From Aphis gossypii (Eukaryota; Arthropoda; Insecta; Hemiptera; Aphididae), in the NCBI RefSeq assembly GCF_020184175.1, contig NC_065530.1, positions 52,677,260 to 52,741,259 on the forward strand: 64,000 nucleotides of DNA, written 5' to 3'. Shown here one piece after another: positions 26,739 through 38,080 of this stretch. The stretch's first letter is position 1; each line of letters starts with the position of its first letter. The translations under genes were made by a program, and so were the position numbers. The notes beneath the pieces are model-generated. The model was not told the DNA's origin, did no database searches, and was given only the letters and a program-made list of their open reading frames with translations.

Positions 26739-27468
26739 ATGAATTCGTATTTCGAGCAGAGCGGTTTCTACGGTGGACATCACCATCACCAGTCGTCGTC
26801 GGCGCACCACCACGACCAGAACGCCGTGGCGGCCGCGTACCGCTTCCCCATCGGATTGGGCATGTCGCCGTACGCGTCGTCGCAGCACCATCACCATCAC
26901 GGGCTGTCGCAGTCCAGGGCCCCGCAGGACAGCCCTTACGACGCGTCCGTGGCCGCGGCCGCGTGCAAGCTGTACGGCTCCGGCGGCGGCGGCGGTGGCG
27001 GCGGCGGTGTCGGTGGCGGCGGCGGCGGCGGCGGGGGAGGCTCCGGCGGCGGCGGCAGCGACCAGTCGTCCGCGGCCGCCGTGGCCGCGGCCGGCCTCAA
27101 CTACACGAAAACCGAGCCCTGCGTCGGCAAATCGGACGCCGCGGCCGCGGCCCACCAGAACGGTTACGCGTCGTCGCCCAAGGACGTGGTGTGGCCGGGC
27201 AACGCGGCCTCCGCGGCCGCCAACGGGTCGCTGCTCCGGCCCAACGTGTGCACGCCCGAATCCCGCGTCGGCTACGGATCCGGAAACAGCGTGTCCGGCC
27301 TGGACGGCGCCGGCGCCAGCCCGAACTCGGCACGCAACTCGGCCGGATCGCTGTCCGCCTCGTGGAACACATGCACCGGCATCAACAACAACGGTCACCA
27401 GCAACAGGCCCTGCAGCTCAACCAGCAACAGAACAACCACACGTTCTACCCGTGGATGGCCATTGCAG
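26739..27468 (+). CDS. Ubx: Ultrabithorax (Ubx), first coding exon (partial gene; homeodomain exon not in window)
   Basis: Ubx is a nuclear Hox transcription factor that specifies posterior thoracic and anterior abdominal segments. The exon encodes 243 complete codons plus one base. Visible family blocks are MNSYFEQSGFYGG (residues 1-13, containing the conserved N-terminal SYF activation motif), a HHHDQ stretch (23-27), YRFPIGLGMSPYA (34-46), QDSPYDAS (63-70), KLYG (77-80), CTPESRVGYG (171-180) and NHTFYPWMAIAG (233-244). The YPWM hexapeptide binds the cofactor Extradenticle/PBX. These match insect Ubx in order and content. Between them lie His runs (14-17, 50-54), a Gly-rich tract (82-106, broken by one Val and one Ser) and Ala runs. 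The start is the first ATG after an in-frame TAA at 26712-26714, in the context GCCGCAAGATG. The frame runs into the intron and stops at 27579-27581, but the donor CAG|GTCAGT at 27469 ends the exon in phase 1, immediately after the hexapeptide block. GC-rich codons contrast sharply with the AT-rich flanks. The homeodomain is missing because of the window edge, not decay. Confidence 0.97.
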
Positions 27469-27486
27469 GTCAGTCTCTAGGTACAG
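27469..27486 (+). other. Ubx: Tandem splice donors of Ubx exon 1, 12 nt apart
   Basis: The first donor, CAG|GTCAGT with GT at 27469, is close to consensus and leaves phase 1. A second GT at 27481 (TAG|GTACAG) lies exactly 12 bases downstream, also in phase 1. Using it would insert four residues (G-Q-S-L) after the YPWMAIA block without shifting frame. In Drosophila, two competing donors at the corresponding place include or skip the 9-residue b element between hexapeptide and homeodomain. The downstream site here is weaker, so use of the first donor is the default expectation. Whether the second is ever used is inference. Confidence 0.5.
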
Positions 27487-30029
27487 ACACGAAACAGAGT
27501 ATTTTTTATATATATTATTATCTATCGTTCGCTTTTCAATTTTCTTCCCGCTTTTTCCGCGTTTATATACTATACGTATAAAATGAAAATATGTATAGTA
27601 TATAATATACGCGTCTATAATCGCCAATTGCATGCCACGAGAACAAAATGTTATAATCGTATAGGCGAATCTATAGACAATTTTTTAAGGACAAGCTAAT
27701 AGTGATAATAATATGAAAAAATATCATATTTTAGGTTTACCTATATTTTTTAATTTTTTTTTCTATTCCACCGATTATATATGGAAAATAAAAAATCGCA
27801 TCAAAATAGTGAAGCTGTATAGGTATAATAATAATTATGCTAATTAATATAAAATATATTACAAAATCGTATAGTAGGTAGGTATAGGGTAGCAAAGAAC
27901 TGTTTTGTTAAAATATAATATTTACGCTGAGCTATAATAATTAGACTATTTTTCTACACCCTAACAGAGGAAAGATGTCCGGTTAAGTTAGGAAAGTGTT
28001 TTTTACGCACTTAAATATTTTTCTGAGATTGTGGTAAAAATCATAACTTTAAATTTTTTTGTCATTGATTTGCTGGATGTATTTCATCTTCAGTATAATA
28101 ATATTTTTTAATCACAAGTTCTAACTCAACGTTTCGTTTATTTATTTTTTTTCGTATAATACTATTTTTAATATTTTATTTATCGTCATATTATTTTTTT
28201 TACAAGTATATTTTACAAAAATATTGGAAGGAAATTTACAAAAATAAATTTTAAAATAATTTCCTATATAAATCGACGATAAAAATTTTGAACGACTGAT
28301 GTAATCTGACAATAAATATTTTTATACATTTTATATACTTCTATAGTATATAATATATTTTACCTCTTTTCACTTAATTAATCATTTATATTGTATAGAA
28401 AACAAAATTATTCAAAAAAACAACGTTATTAAATAATGTAGATTAGCATACGTAAAATATAACCTATACATAATTATAATAGGTATATTAAAACACCCAT
28501 TATACTTGCATCGATCAAATATTATATAATTTATACAATTTTAATTTTTTGAATGTTTCTTATAATCGTTATATGCTATTATGATGTTTGTTATAAATTC
28601 ATTAAACTGTGCAATATATATAAATTGATAATTTTCACTAAGGTAGATAAACATATTCGGCGAGTTAAAAATTATTGATTGATGATTATAATTTAATATT
28701 CATAACCCGGCTTTAGTGGCTTCACATAATATAACATTTATTTATAAACAACTGATTGCTAGATTTCCTTTCAACGATAAATCGGACAATAATTAATTTA
28801 ACTAATACACTATAGACCCTGTATATGATGTATTCAATTAATGCTCGTGCAGCTTACAGTCTTACACATATTATACATATAAAAATATACAACGGTCTTG
28901 TAATCTTAATTACTAATTATATAAAAAAAATACATTTTAATTAGACACTCAGATAGATGTGTATAGTCTTCTCTACTACACGAGTATAATATAAATTATT
29001 CTACTCAATACAAATTCATATTATTTGTATAATATAATATATTAATAGGTTTATTATGTTTATGATGTATGATGCGGTACAACAAAGCGTTTAATGTAAA
29101 TTAAATATAAAGTATTAAACATTAGGTATACACAAACATATATATTATTTAGGTATAAATTATAAACTATATATTTTTTTTTTTTTTGATCCGGTGTAGC
29201 ACGCATAATATACTGTATCGTATTTAGTAATAATTATTATCATCGTTTAGTCCAGTTGATGTTGTCGAGTATGTTCACATTTATCCAGTGAAGTGTTTGA
29301 CCTGAAAAAAAAATGTGATCGCTAATTAGACGTAAAAAAATTTAAAAAATAAAAAACTACATGCGTGAACCACAATAAATGAGTATACATATTTTATAAT
29401 ACAATGTGCTTACATATAATATTAATGATAATATATTATTAGCAACGCGGTTAATACGATTGCTGATTACCCGCGATTGTAATCTGAGCTGCTGCAACAG
29501 TATTCTCCACAAGTCGCGTATATATATATGTGCGTAGGCCGCTGCAGGTACATTCTTTATTATATTATACACATAGGTATAATATATACTTATATACACG
29601 CCTGATGTTTATAAAATATATATAATATACATTTATGCACAATACACATAGGCTTAGGTACACGTTTTGAGAGAGCACGCAGGACGGAAAAGATTCGCGA
29701 GTAAAACGTCGTCGTCGTGTGTATCCGCGAGATGACCCTGCAACAATGTCGTATATATATATTGAGTAAAACACGCATATTTTTTATAAAATAATAATAT
29801 AAAAAAAAAAAAAATTGCCCGATATGTACACCTATACACTATTACGTGTATTATTATTATTATTATTATTACATTATTATAATATTATTATGTGCGGAAT
29901 ACTTTTCTCCTTATTTATATATATTTTATACGCACGCGTACGCGTTACAACAATAATAATGCGTGTGTATATTGTAGTAATATATATGTTATGTGCTGCG
30001 TGCACGGTTATTTAAAAGGTCATTGATTT

Positions 30030-30031
<2 letters not shown>

Positions 30032-30121
<90 letters not shown>
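30032..30121. repeat. (GT)45 microsatellite in Ubx intron 1
   Basis: Ninety bases of uninterrupted GT. It is the longest pure simple repeat in the window and is likely to be length-polymorphic. Frames through it on both strands (poly Cys-Val and poly His-Thr) are artefacts. Confidence 0.98.
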
Positions 30122-30124
<3 letters not shown>

Positions 30125-33100
30125 AATCGTCGGGTGGTGTAGGCACACGCTATATGCGCTTTGATGATGGGAAGGGGGAATTCGTTCACGGTGTAATGAA
30201 TGTGCGATTTAGCCCCCGTATATATTATATTGTTGTACAAAACGCCGTAATAAATAATATAACATCGCGTAAAACCGTATGTGCATCGTATATAATATAA
30301 AGGTAGTAATAGGTACATAATAATGTTATTAATTATTATTACTCATCGTACAGGCCGCAGAGTCGGGGTTAGGTCAGGAATCGTGAAAAAAGATTTCATC
30401 AACTCGATCGCAGTGTCTATACATATAATAATATGTATGAATCTATATACAGTATAGGTGCACCGTTATCCGTATACTTATTTTAATGTTTATACGTATG
30501 AAATTAATTTTTTATCCTTATTATCTGTTAAAGTCTTAACAATGTATGTCGATGGATATTATTACAAAGGTACCGGCTATGTATAGACATTTATTTTTAT
30601 ATTCGAGCACATAACGATAATAATACCCGTACATAAAAATGTGTGGAAGTTGTCAATTTGGGGTTGTAGGTTCCGCGCGTATTACACGGAGCTTTCGATT
30701 TCGTTCCGTGAACTGCTCGAACTTGCGGATCAGTGGGGGTTCGATTTTTTATTATACTTTTCCTATAGAAGACTTCATCCCGCGCGTTTATTGCTATATC
30801 AGTCGATAAATTGTTTTTTCTTTTTTAAATTCGAAATAATAAACTCCGTTACAGTCATTGGCAATTGATTGATTTTCTAGAAAAACGATTAAAACGATTA
30901 ATTTAACACCATCTAGTTATTATTTATCGTATATTATGTTCATCAGAGTGACCGTCGTATAAACTGTATAAGATAATATGCAATAGAATACATCAATATG
31001 TATTATATTATTATCTATGTGTCATTATGTTCGATGTTATATAATGATAACGGAATTTAAACAGTTTTTTTTTTTTAAAGAATTAGTTTTAATATAATAA
31101 TTATACAATTACACAGTACTTTATAATAATACTGTAATGCGGCCCTATTTCATCTAAGTACTTTTAATCACCCTATAGGCGTGTACAATACGACTAATAT
31201 AAATAATTATGCACGCGATCGTAATTGAAATTGACGAACCCAATATCATATTTGTTATCTAAATTTCCACACTGATAACTCAACCACACGGCCGTTTAAT
31301 TGTACTTCAAACAAACGAATAAACTATAATATGTATATATATATGTATAATATTATAAAATAATACAAGTATATAATATATTGTAACGTTAAGCCTATAT
31401 AATATATTATTATAATGAACACGAAGAAATAACGAATAATTATCGTCACTTGATAACATTTGAAACGACCTTATATATCACTGAAGCTATAAAATATCTA
31501 TATCATAAAATATGTTTTTTCAATTTCTTTTTTTCGTAGAGTTATTATATTGTTTTTAATATACTAGAAAACGAATAGTATGGTATTAGTACCGTGGGTA
31601 TACTATAACTATATTATCGCTAAATAAAGAAAAATAATATACGGTATAGGTACGTACCAACAAATAATATTGTTAAATATACATCTCTTTTCTGTAACAT
31701 ATAATATAGTAATAGAATTTTCCACCGGTAAAATAGAATTATAGTGTGTTTGTGTGTTTGTGTGTGTGTGGTCAGGTCACAGAGGTTATAGAAATTTTTT
31801 TTCGCGCACAGTTTTAGAAACACATCCTAAACAACATTATAGTGTGTTCCACGTGAAAGCATGCGCAGTGTACATCAAACATTTAACGTGTGTGCCAGAG
31901 TATGTAATGTCTGTAACAATAATAATAATACATTATAATATTGTACTGGAAGTTGTGTATCGTCCGCAATTAGACAAAAAATATAGCTGTCGAGAACATA
32001 ATATCTATTATAAACCTATAATATACAATTCTAAAGTTGGTGCAAATTGCATTTATACAAAATATGCATAATATAATAACATAATAATAAGTATATATAG
32101 CCAGTATATAGGTATAACAATAATTATTATACAAAAGAAAACAATATAAAGGAAATGGTAAAGTAAAAATGCACTGGCATGATTTAAATTTTAAAAAGTG
32201 CAACAGACTAACCTTGAAATTGAAAAAAAACTCACTGAAAAAATTTTTTAATTAAAATCATTATAGAGAAAACTACATCCGCAAATGTATTATTCTGAAT
32301 AAATCCCACCTACAAATTACCTATTTTGTAATAGGTACAAATTTTATAACCCGAGTATAACATAGAAAAATAAATATAATTTTAAAAACAAATGCTAAAA
32401 TCTCAAATCGGTAATTTTTTAAATCATAAAATCGAAAATTTGTTTATACTCAGTGTCGACGTGTTTTAATCGTGTTTTACTCAAATAGATTAATTAAAGT
32501 CATTATGATTCTCGAATTTTGTGTAAAAAACAAAAAAAAAACAACGAAAACTTTACCCGCGAGTCCCCGATATCGCCCCGGTATTTTGTTACACACGACC
32601 AGAAGAGAACAACGCTATTATATTCTAAACAAGCTGAGGCCATAAAAATACGAGTCCAGCTACTGCAGCAGCAATAATAATATAAATATACGAAACGCAT
32701 ATTGCGTCTTCATAACACATCATCACGATTATCGCCGCGCACGTGGACTACCGCGGTCTCGTACACATATTATTTTACACACGAAGAGATTGCAGTGTTA
32801 GATATTATTATTATTTATTTTTTTTCAAATATCTATTCCGAAACGCATCACTTGTGCAGTTGAATTAAACCACACACAAGTCACCTATATAGCGGTACCT
32901 TGCAATATATATTATAAGCCTTCATATATTATATAATAACGATCGAGTTTGAGGTGTTACAGTATTCGATTCTTTCGTCTGCAGTGCCCTCAAATACGTA
33001 TAAATGACTCGCCGTAGATAAGTATATAATGTGTAGATTACAGTTGATTTAAAAGCGTACATCGTAATAATGTAGGTATATATAGGTACGCGTATTAGTA

Positions 33101-35258
33101 TTATTATACGATATATTGATTATGGCTGTTCGTATATAACAAATTACCGTGCAATTCTGTCGTGTGTGTGTAATATTTACAGCAGCGTTTAACGCCATTA
33201 TTATAAAATATTATATCGCAGCGTATATTATAATATACACATTGTATGATTATGCTCGTTTTGATCAGTGACGAATTCGCGCAACGCGGTGATTACTGTT
33301 ATTACTTATTACCTATTTATATATAAATATATGTGTATAACGCTGCTACTTTATGTAAATAAGTCAACTATTATATTGGGTGTGTGTGTGTGTGTTAAAC
33401 AAATACGCGTTTAGGGAACGATTATGATTTACCAACAAATTAAAACTCGTGCTTTTCCCCGCGGTCCTGTTTACCTATATCATAATAATATATATATGTA
33501 TATCGTATTCGTTTAAAAACGTGTAACGTCTATACGGTCGTGTCAACGAACGTTATAATGATAATCATCGTATAGTCTGTGTGTAGGTACGCGGTGTATT
33601 ATACTGCAGGACGATCTTTTTTTAGACGCAAAACCTTCAATTATTTCGGAATGTTTTTACAATGTTTTCCTTTGCTTCATTCGTTTATAGATTCTCGAAC
33701 CTCTGCGCGGGTAGATGTGTGTGTTTAAAAAAAAAAATGTTATCCTCTCCCCGCTCGTATATACATGTAGTTATATAGGCATTATTAATCTCTTCGATAA
33801 ATATGTATAGCTTTTAATTCATGTAACGGTACCTATCTATATATTATTACATGCTACATTTATCGTATTCAAAACAGAACATGATTTTCTGAATATTATT
33901 ACACTGTCTGGTTAATAGTCGATGTTGATATCTTTATATTATATTATATAATAGCTGTGATAAATTTTATTCGAATCTATAAATATATGTATATACATAT
34001 TATATAATGATTTAGTTGTAAAATAATGGAAATGTTTTTATCACAATTCTCTACAAGTGCTACTTTCAAAAATATATAAATACATTATATCTGGGATGAT
34101 GCCAAACTGTCAAATGCCGAAAAGATATGAGCCTTTCAATCAGTATGCACAGTTCACGTTATCTATATAGATTGTATCACTTGTATATCTATAGCTTAAA
34201 AAATAAACCCAACCGAGACAATGAATATGAAACGGTCTCGATTTTATGGTCCACACAATGGTTTAGTCCCAATCTCAATCCTCCTCCTCGTCTATTATAC
34301 AATATTATCGTCTAAATCACTGTTAGAAAATAATTAAATCATTATCCTATACGTTATAGAAAATTTATAAACCACCGTATCAGAGTCAAAATAACATTTC
34401 AACACGGAAACAATGATTAAATAATAAATATATAATACCTCTACTTTTGCTTGAATACGATTTTAATTATTTAAAAAAAAATAATGTTTTAACGATACTT
34501 TTAAAGCACAAGTGAGTGGTATATTATACACATATTATAATATGATATACTTGAATATCATCCCTGGAGATTCCGACGACGGCAAATAACTGTTATATAA
34601 TACACGAGCATTGAACGTATACCTATTACGGGCGTGTACACACGGTCAGAATAAACTAAAATGGTTTTTTTTTTTTTTATTAACTATAATCGTAATATTT
34701 AACGACGGGTTTACTTTTATTATTTAAACACGCGCGTTTATACACCTCTTGAAAAAAGCGAATATTTGTCTGGAACATATTATACTAACACCATATACGG
34801 ACCGTTTTTTACATTATCCCAATAGAAATTTTTTCATTCCGTTTCGCGAATTTATAATATTTTTACGTGAACCGTCGGAAAATTTAAAACTTAAACGGGA
34901 TTTTACGAATATTATTAAATTCTAATAACGATTTTCAGCTCTAATGCGAATTGCGTGTAAACTGATTAAGTATTGACTCGTATAAATTATTTGATTTATA
35001 AAACTTTTTTTTTCATCACTATAAGCATAGCAATCTTCCGTTATAAATACTGTAATATAAAAACGATTTATAATTTCAATAGGTACCTGCAGCACCTATA
35101 CTTGCACCTAATATATTATAACGTATAAATACATAGGTAGGTAACTATACTTATTAGTTATTATTATTCAATACCGAAACGTATAATTATTGCGTATTTG
35201 TTGGAATCGTGTTCATATTATACAGCACTGTGCACGGATGTGTAGATTATTAGCGAGT

Positions 35259-35277
35259 TTTTTTTTTTTTTTTTTTA
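35259..35277. repeat. Poly-T run of about 19 bases
   Basis: A long T homopolymer in the intron. It could be the complement of a retroposed poly-A tail, but no adjoining element is visible. Confidence 0.7.
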
Positions 35278-36316
35278 TTAAAATAGTTATTTACGTTACA
35301 AATTATATCCGTTTATACGAGTGCTTATGTACAAAGTTTATATATAATAATGATCGAACGATTGATACGTGAAAAGAAACATTCGTTAATAAGGCGCCTA
35401 TATACGTAAAACACTTTCCGCGATTATTCATAAACGCCATAATTAATTGCGCATGTTATAAATTAATAATACAATGTTGAGATAAACGAATTATACTTAT
35501 ATATATATATATAAGTAGGAAGTCGAATATAATGAATTTACACGTTGATTGTAGGTACATTCAAATACAAAGAGTACAAATACATATTATAGGTTTATAT
35601 ATATATTGTGTGTGTAAACGTATATTGTTATTATAAATTATAATAGATATTGAGCCGAATATTTGTTTTTGCCATCTTGGCGATGTGAACACAGGCTGCA
35701 CATATATTACACGAAATACATTTTTTTCTACAACGCCAAAGATTTTAATGCTTACTATTTTGACTATAATTCGCGTGTATTCTATACCTAAAAACTTTTC
35801 TAAGTAATAAATAATCCACATGTCTAGACTGTTTATTATGATTTATGAGTTATTTGCCACAATTATATAATGGCGTAATGAACTAATAATTTTAAAAATA
35901 ATTTTAAATATTGTTAAAACAATACACTTTTATGAAATATTTTAAGAAATTATACATACACATTGTGTACACGGCTACGTAATTATACGTTTTAAAACTG
36001 CTAGTGCGTAATGTATATGTAAGTATAATATCGTTTATATACCTATATTATTGCCGGGGTCCTATAAATTATACGACGCGACGAGATTGAGTCTAGACCG
36101 ATATACGAAAATAAGCAGACGCTAACAATATATAATACACAAACATAATATATTATAATACAGAGTACGCGCGTTAATGACTGTTTGGCACGAATATTTA
36201 TAGGTCCAACGTTTTCGCTGTGATATCTCGATTTAAAACGACGGACCACGGTTAAAAGCCCATCTATCGTACCTATATAAATATTAATAATTATTGTCTT
36301 TACCTTATACACTTAC

Positions 36317-36477
36317 TTCGTCGTTGTGTCCTTCAAAATGCTTAATTTATCAAACTGAGACGAAATGTTCATTTCCGTAAATGATATATAGACACCATAT
36401 ATAGTATAGCCTTTTAATTTCTTCACTCTATTTGGAAACTCGACGTTTGATTTTCTTATTGTGTTAGCTCCGTAACT
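36317..36477 (-). CDS. Candidate internal exon on the antisense strand of the Ubx intron; function unknown
   Basis: Reading the minus strand, TTTTTACTCCACAG ends at 36478 as a convincing 3' splice site. It is followed by 161 bases with no stop, then the strong donor GTAAGT (36316-36311). The peptide (53 codons, phase 0 in, phase 2 out) contains SNVEFPNRVKKLKGYTIYGV and ends FDKLSILKDTTT. Its residue mix is ordinary for protein, unlike the Tyr/Ile/Cys/His-rich chance frames elsewhere. The FPNRVKKLKGY part faintly resembles the FPxKLxxLxGy motif at the start of the ligand-binding domain of insect ionotropic receptors. I could not find a convincing partner exon on either side, so it may be a remnant, a nested-gene exon or a chance frame. 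The open frame itself continues from a Met codon at 36510 to about 36313. Confidence 0.27.
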
Positions 36478-36834
36478 CTGTGGAGTAAAAACGATCATAA
36501 TAGAATTCAATTATATATTTTAAGTATTAAATTTATACCGCGGTTCTAACTACAATGCACGAAAATCGTCGAATGATTTTTTGGTAATTTTTCTTGGATT
36601 TTGTGTGGATATATGGCTATATCTACTCGGAGAAGACCGTTTTTTACTTGCCAAACAATGATGTCTATACAAAGACTACGGGACGGGACCGAATAAGCGA
36701 TTACGCGAGTACTTCCGACAGGTCTGCGATCATCAGGTGTATAGTACGACGACCCGTAACGATATTATACAACCAAAGACGGTTATACAACGATATATAA
36801 AGTAATAATATGATAATGTTATGGCGATCATCCA

Positions 36835-37080
36835 TTGTGGGCGCGATCAGCTGTGCCTCGTGTGCACGTATGCCAAGGTCAACGGCTGACCCAATTGCCG
36901 GGCCATTACCCAGAGGGTCGTAACGCGTTTTCAACCACCCCCTTACCACAACCGTTGTATAAATATATGTGTGTGCGTGTGTTATGCGTAATACGTATTA
37001 AGCGAAATACGCTATATCGGTAATGGCCGACGACCGGTTAGGGCGAGAGAGAGAGAGTAAAAAAAAAAACGAAAAACGCG
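36835..37080. promoter_or_regulatory. Candidate Polycomb-response-like cluster in Ubx intron 1
   Basis: A GC-balanced island in the intron. Within 37021-37080 there are ATGGCCGACG (Pho/YY1 core, 37023), AGGGCG (Sp1/KLF type, 37040-37045), a thirteen-base GAGAGAGAGAGAG tract (37045-37057, GAGA-factor type) and GAAAAACG (Dsp1-like GAAAA). Drosophila PREs, including the one in the Ubx bx intron, are combinations of just these motifs. The preceding 36835-36950 is high-complexity DNA with CAGCTG and no repeat character. A plus-strand 100-codon frame beginning ATGGCC at 37023 overlaps the GAGA tract and looks like chance. Functional assignment is inference from motif clustering. Confidence 0.33.
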
Positions 37081-38066
37081 AAAGAATCACGGTTTTTGTC
37101 CGACAGATGACGCGGTCGCGTGGCACCGTCGTGGTCGCGACGAGATCGGGTAGGGTACCGATTTATTATTTATACGGATGCTGCTACGGTCGCATCTCGT
37201 CATCTCCGTACGCGTGTTATAATATACAGGTAATACCCGGTAACGATAATATCGCGCGATCGCCGCCGTATATAGAGACGCCGCCGACAATAAATTTAAA
37301 TCGAATCAGATTTAGGAAAAAATAAAAAAAAATAAAACCCGTCCCAGCGATAAAATACTAGGTATTATAATATATTATATTATTACCTATGGGTAGACGT
37401 AGGTAGGAGAGACGATAGCGCGAGCGCATAAAAACGGAATCCGACGACGCGCGCGGACTTTTATTAGCTGTTAACGGAGCCCCCGTGACGGCGGGCGACG
37501 ATAATCGTTCCACAAGCGCCTACTTTATACGTGTTTATTTTTATTTTGAAGTTTATACCGTCATTATTCGACACTTTTATTATTTTTTTTTATTGTACGA
37601 GTCTACGCGTCACGGAACGACGATCGCCACACGCATTTATATACATACACACCTAATATGCCCACTTTACCTATTATTATTATTATTGTACGAGTGTACA
37701 ACAATACCTGCGTAATTCGGTAGTCGTACCTGCAGTATTAGTTGTTGACTTTGTAGTAGTGTGAGTATAATAGTAGTTAAACAGTGATAGTATTACATTA
37801 TTGTGTATAGTAGGTATATCGCCGTTTAAAATATATTATATCGTACACGTCTATATGTACCTACACATATAAAACGATATGTAAATTTGCACATTAGCCG
37901 AGCGTGTGTAAAATATAATTCGCGCTTCCTGCATAGTGCGGCACATAAGATATCATTATTATAATATCATTATTACGTAGTATAGATGAGCGACCATCGC
38001 GGAACAGGTGCAGTAGCAGCTATATATGTGACGTGTGCAACGCTAAAGTAAGGTACGACCGCAGTG

Positions 38067-38080
38067 AAATATGGCGGCCG
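38067..38080 (+). promoter_or_regulatory. Near-ideal YY1/Pho site in Ubx intron 1
   Basis: AAATATGGCGGCCG contains AANATGGCGGC, the full YY1/Pho consensus rather than just its ATGGC core. It lies inside a 76-codon plus-strand frame (38033-38263) that I do not recognise and do not annotate as coding. Confidence 0.35.

Noticed and set aside
26718..27440. 240-codon open frame antisense to Ubx exon 1, and overlapping plus-strand frames at 26773-27586
   Set aside because: They mirror the GC-rich Ubx codons. The translations are Arg/Pro/Gly/Val-rich with no domain, and the correct frame is fixed by clear Ubx homology.
30028..30318. Frames of repeated Cys-Val or His-Thr
   Set aside because: Direct translation of the (GT)45 microsatellite.
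37023..37325. 100-codon plus-strand frame beginning MADDRLGRERES
   Set aside because: Its start overlaps a Pho-type motif and its Arg/Glu run is just the GAGA tract translated. The rest has no recognisable domain.
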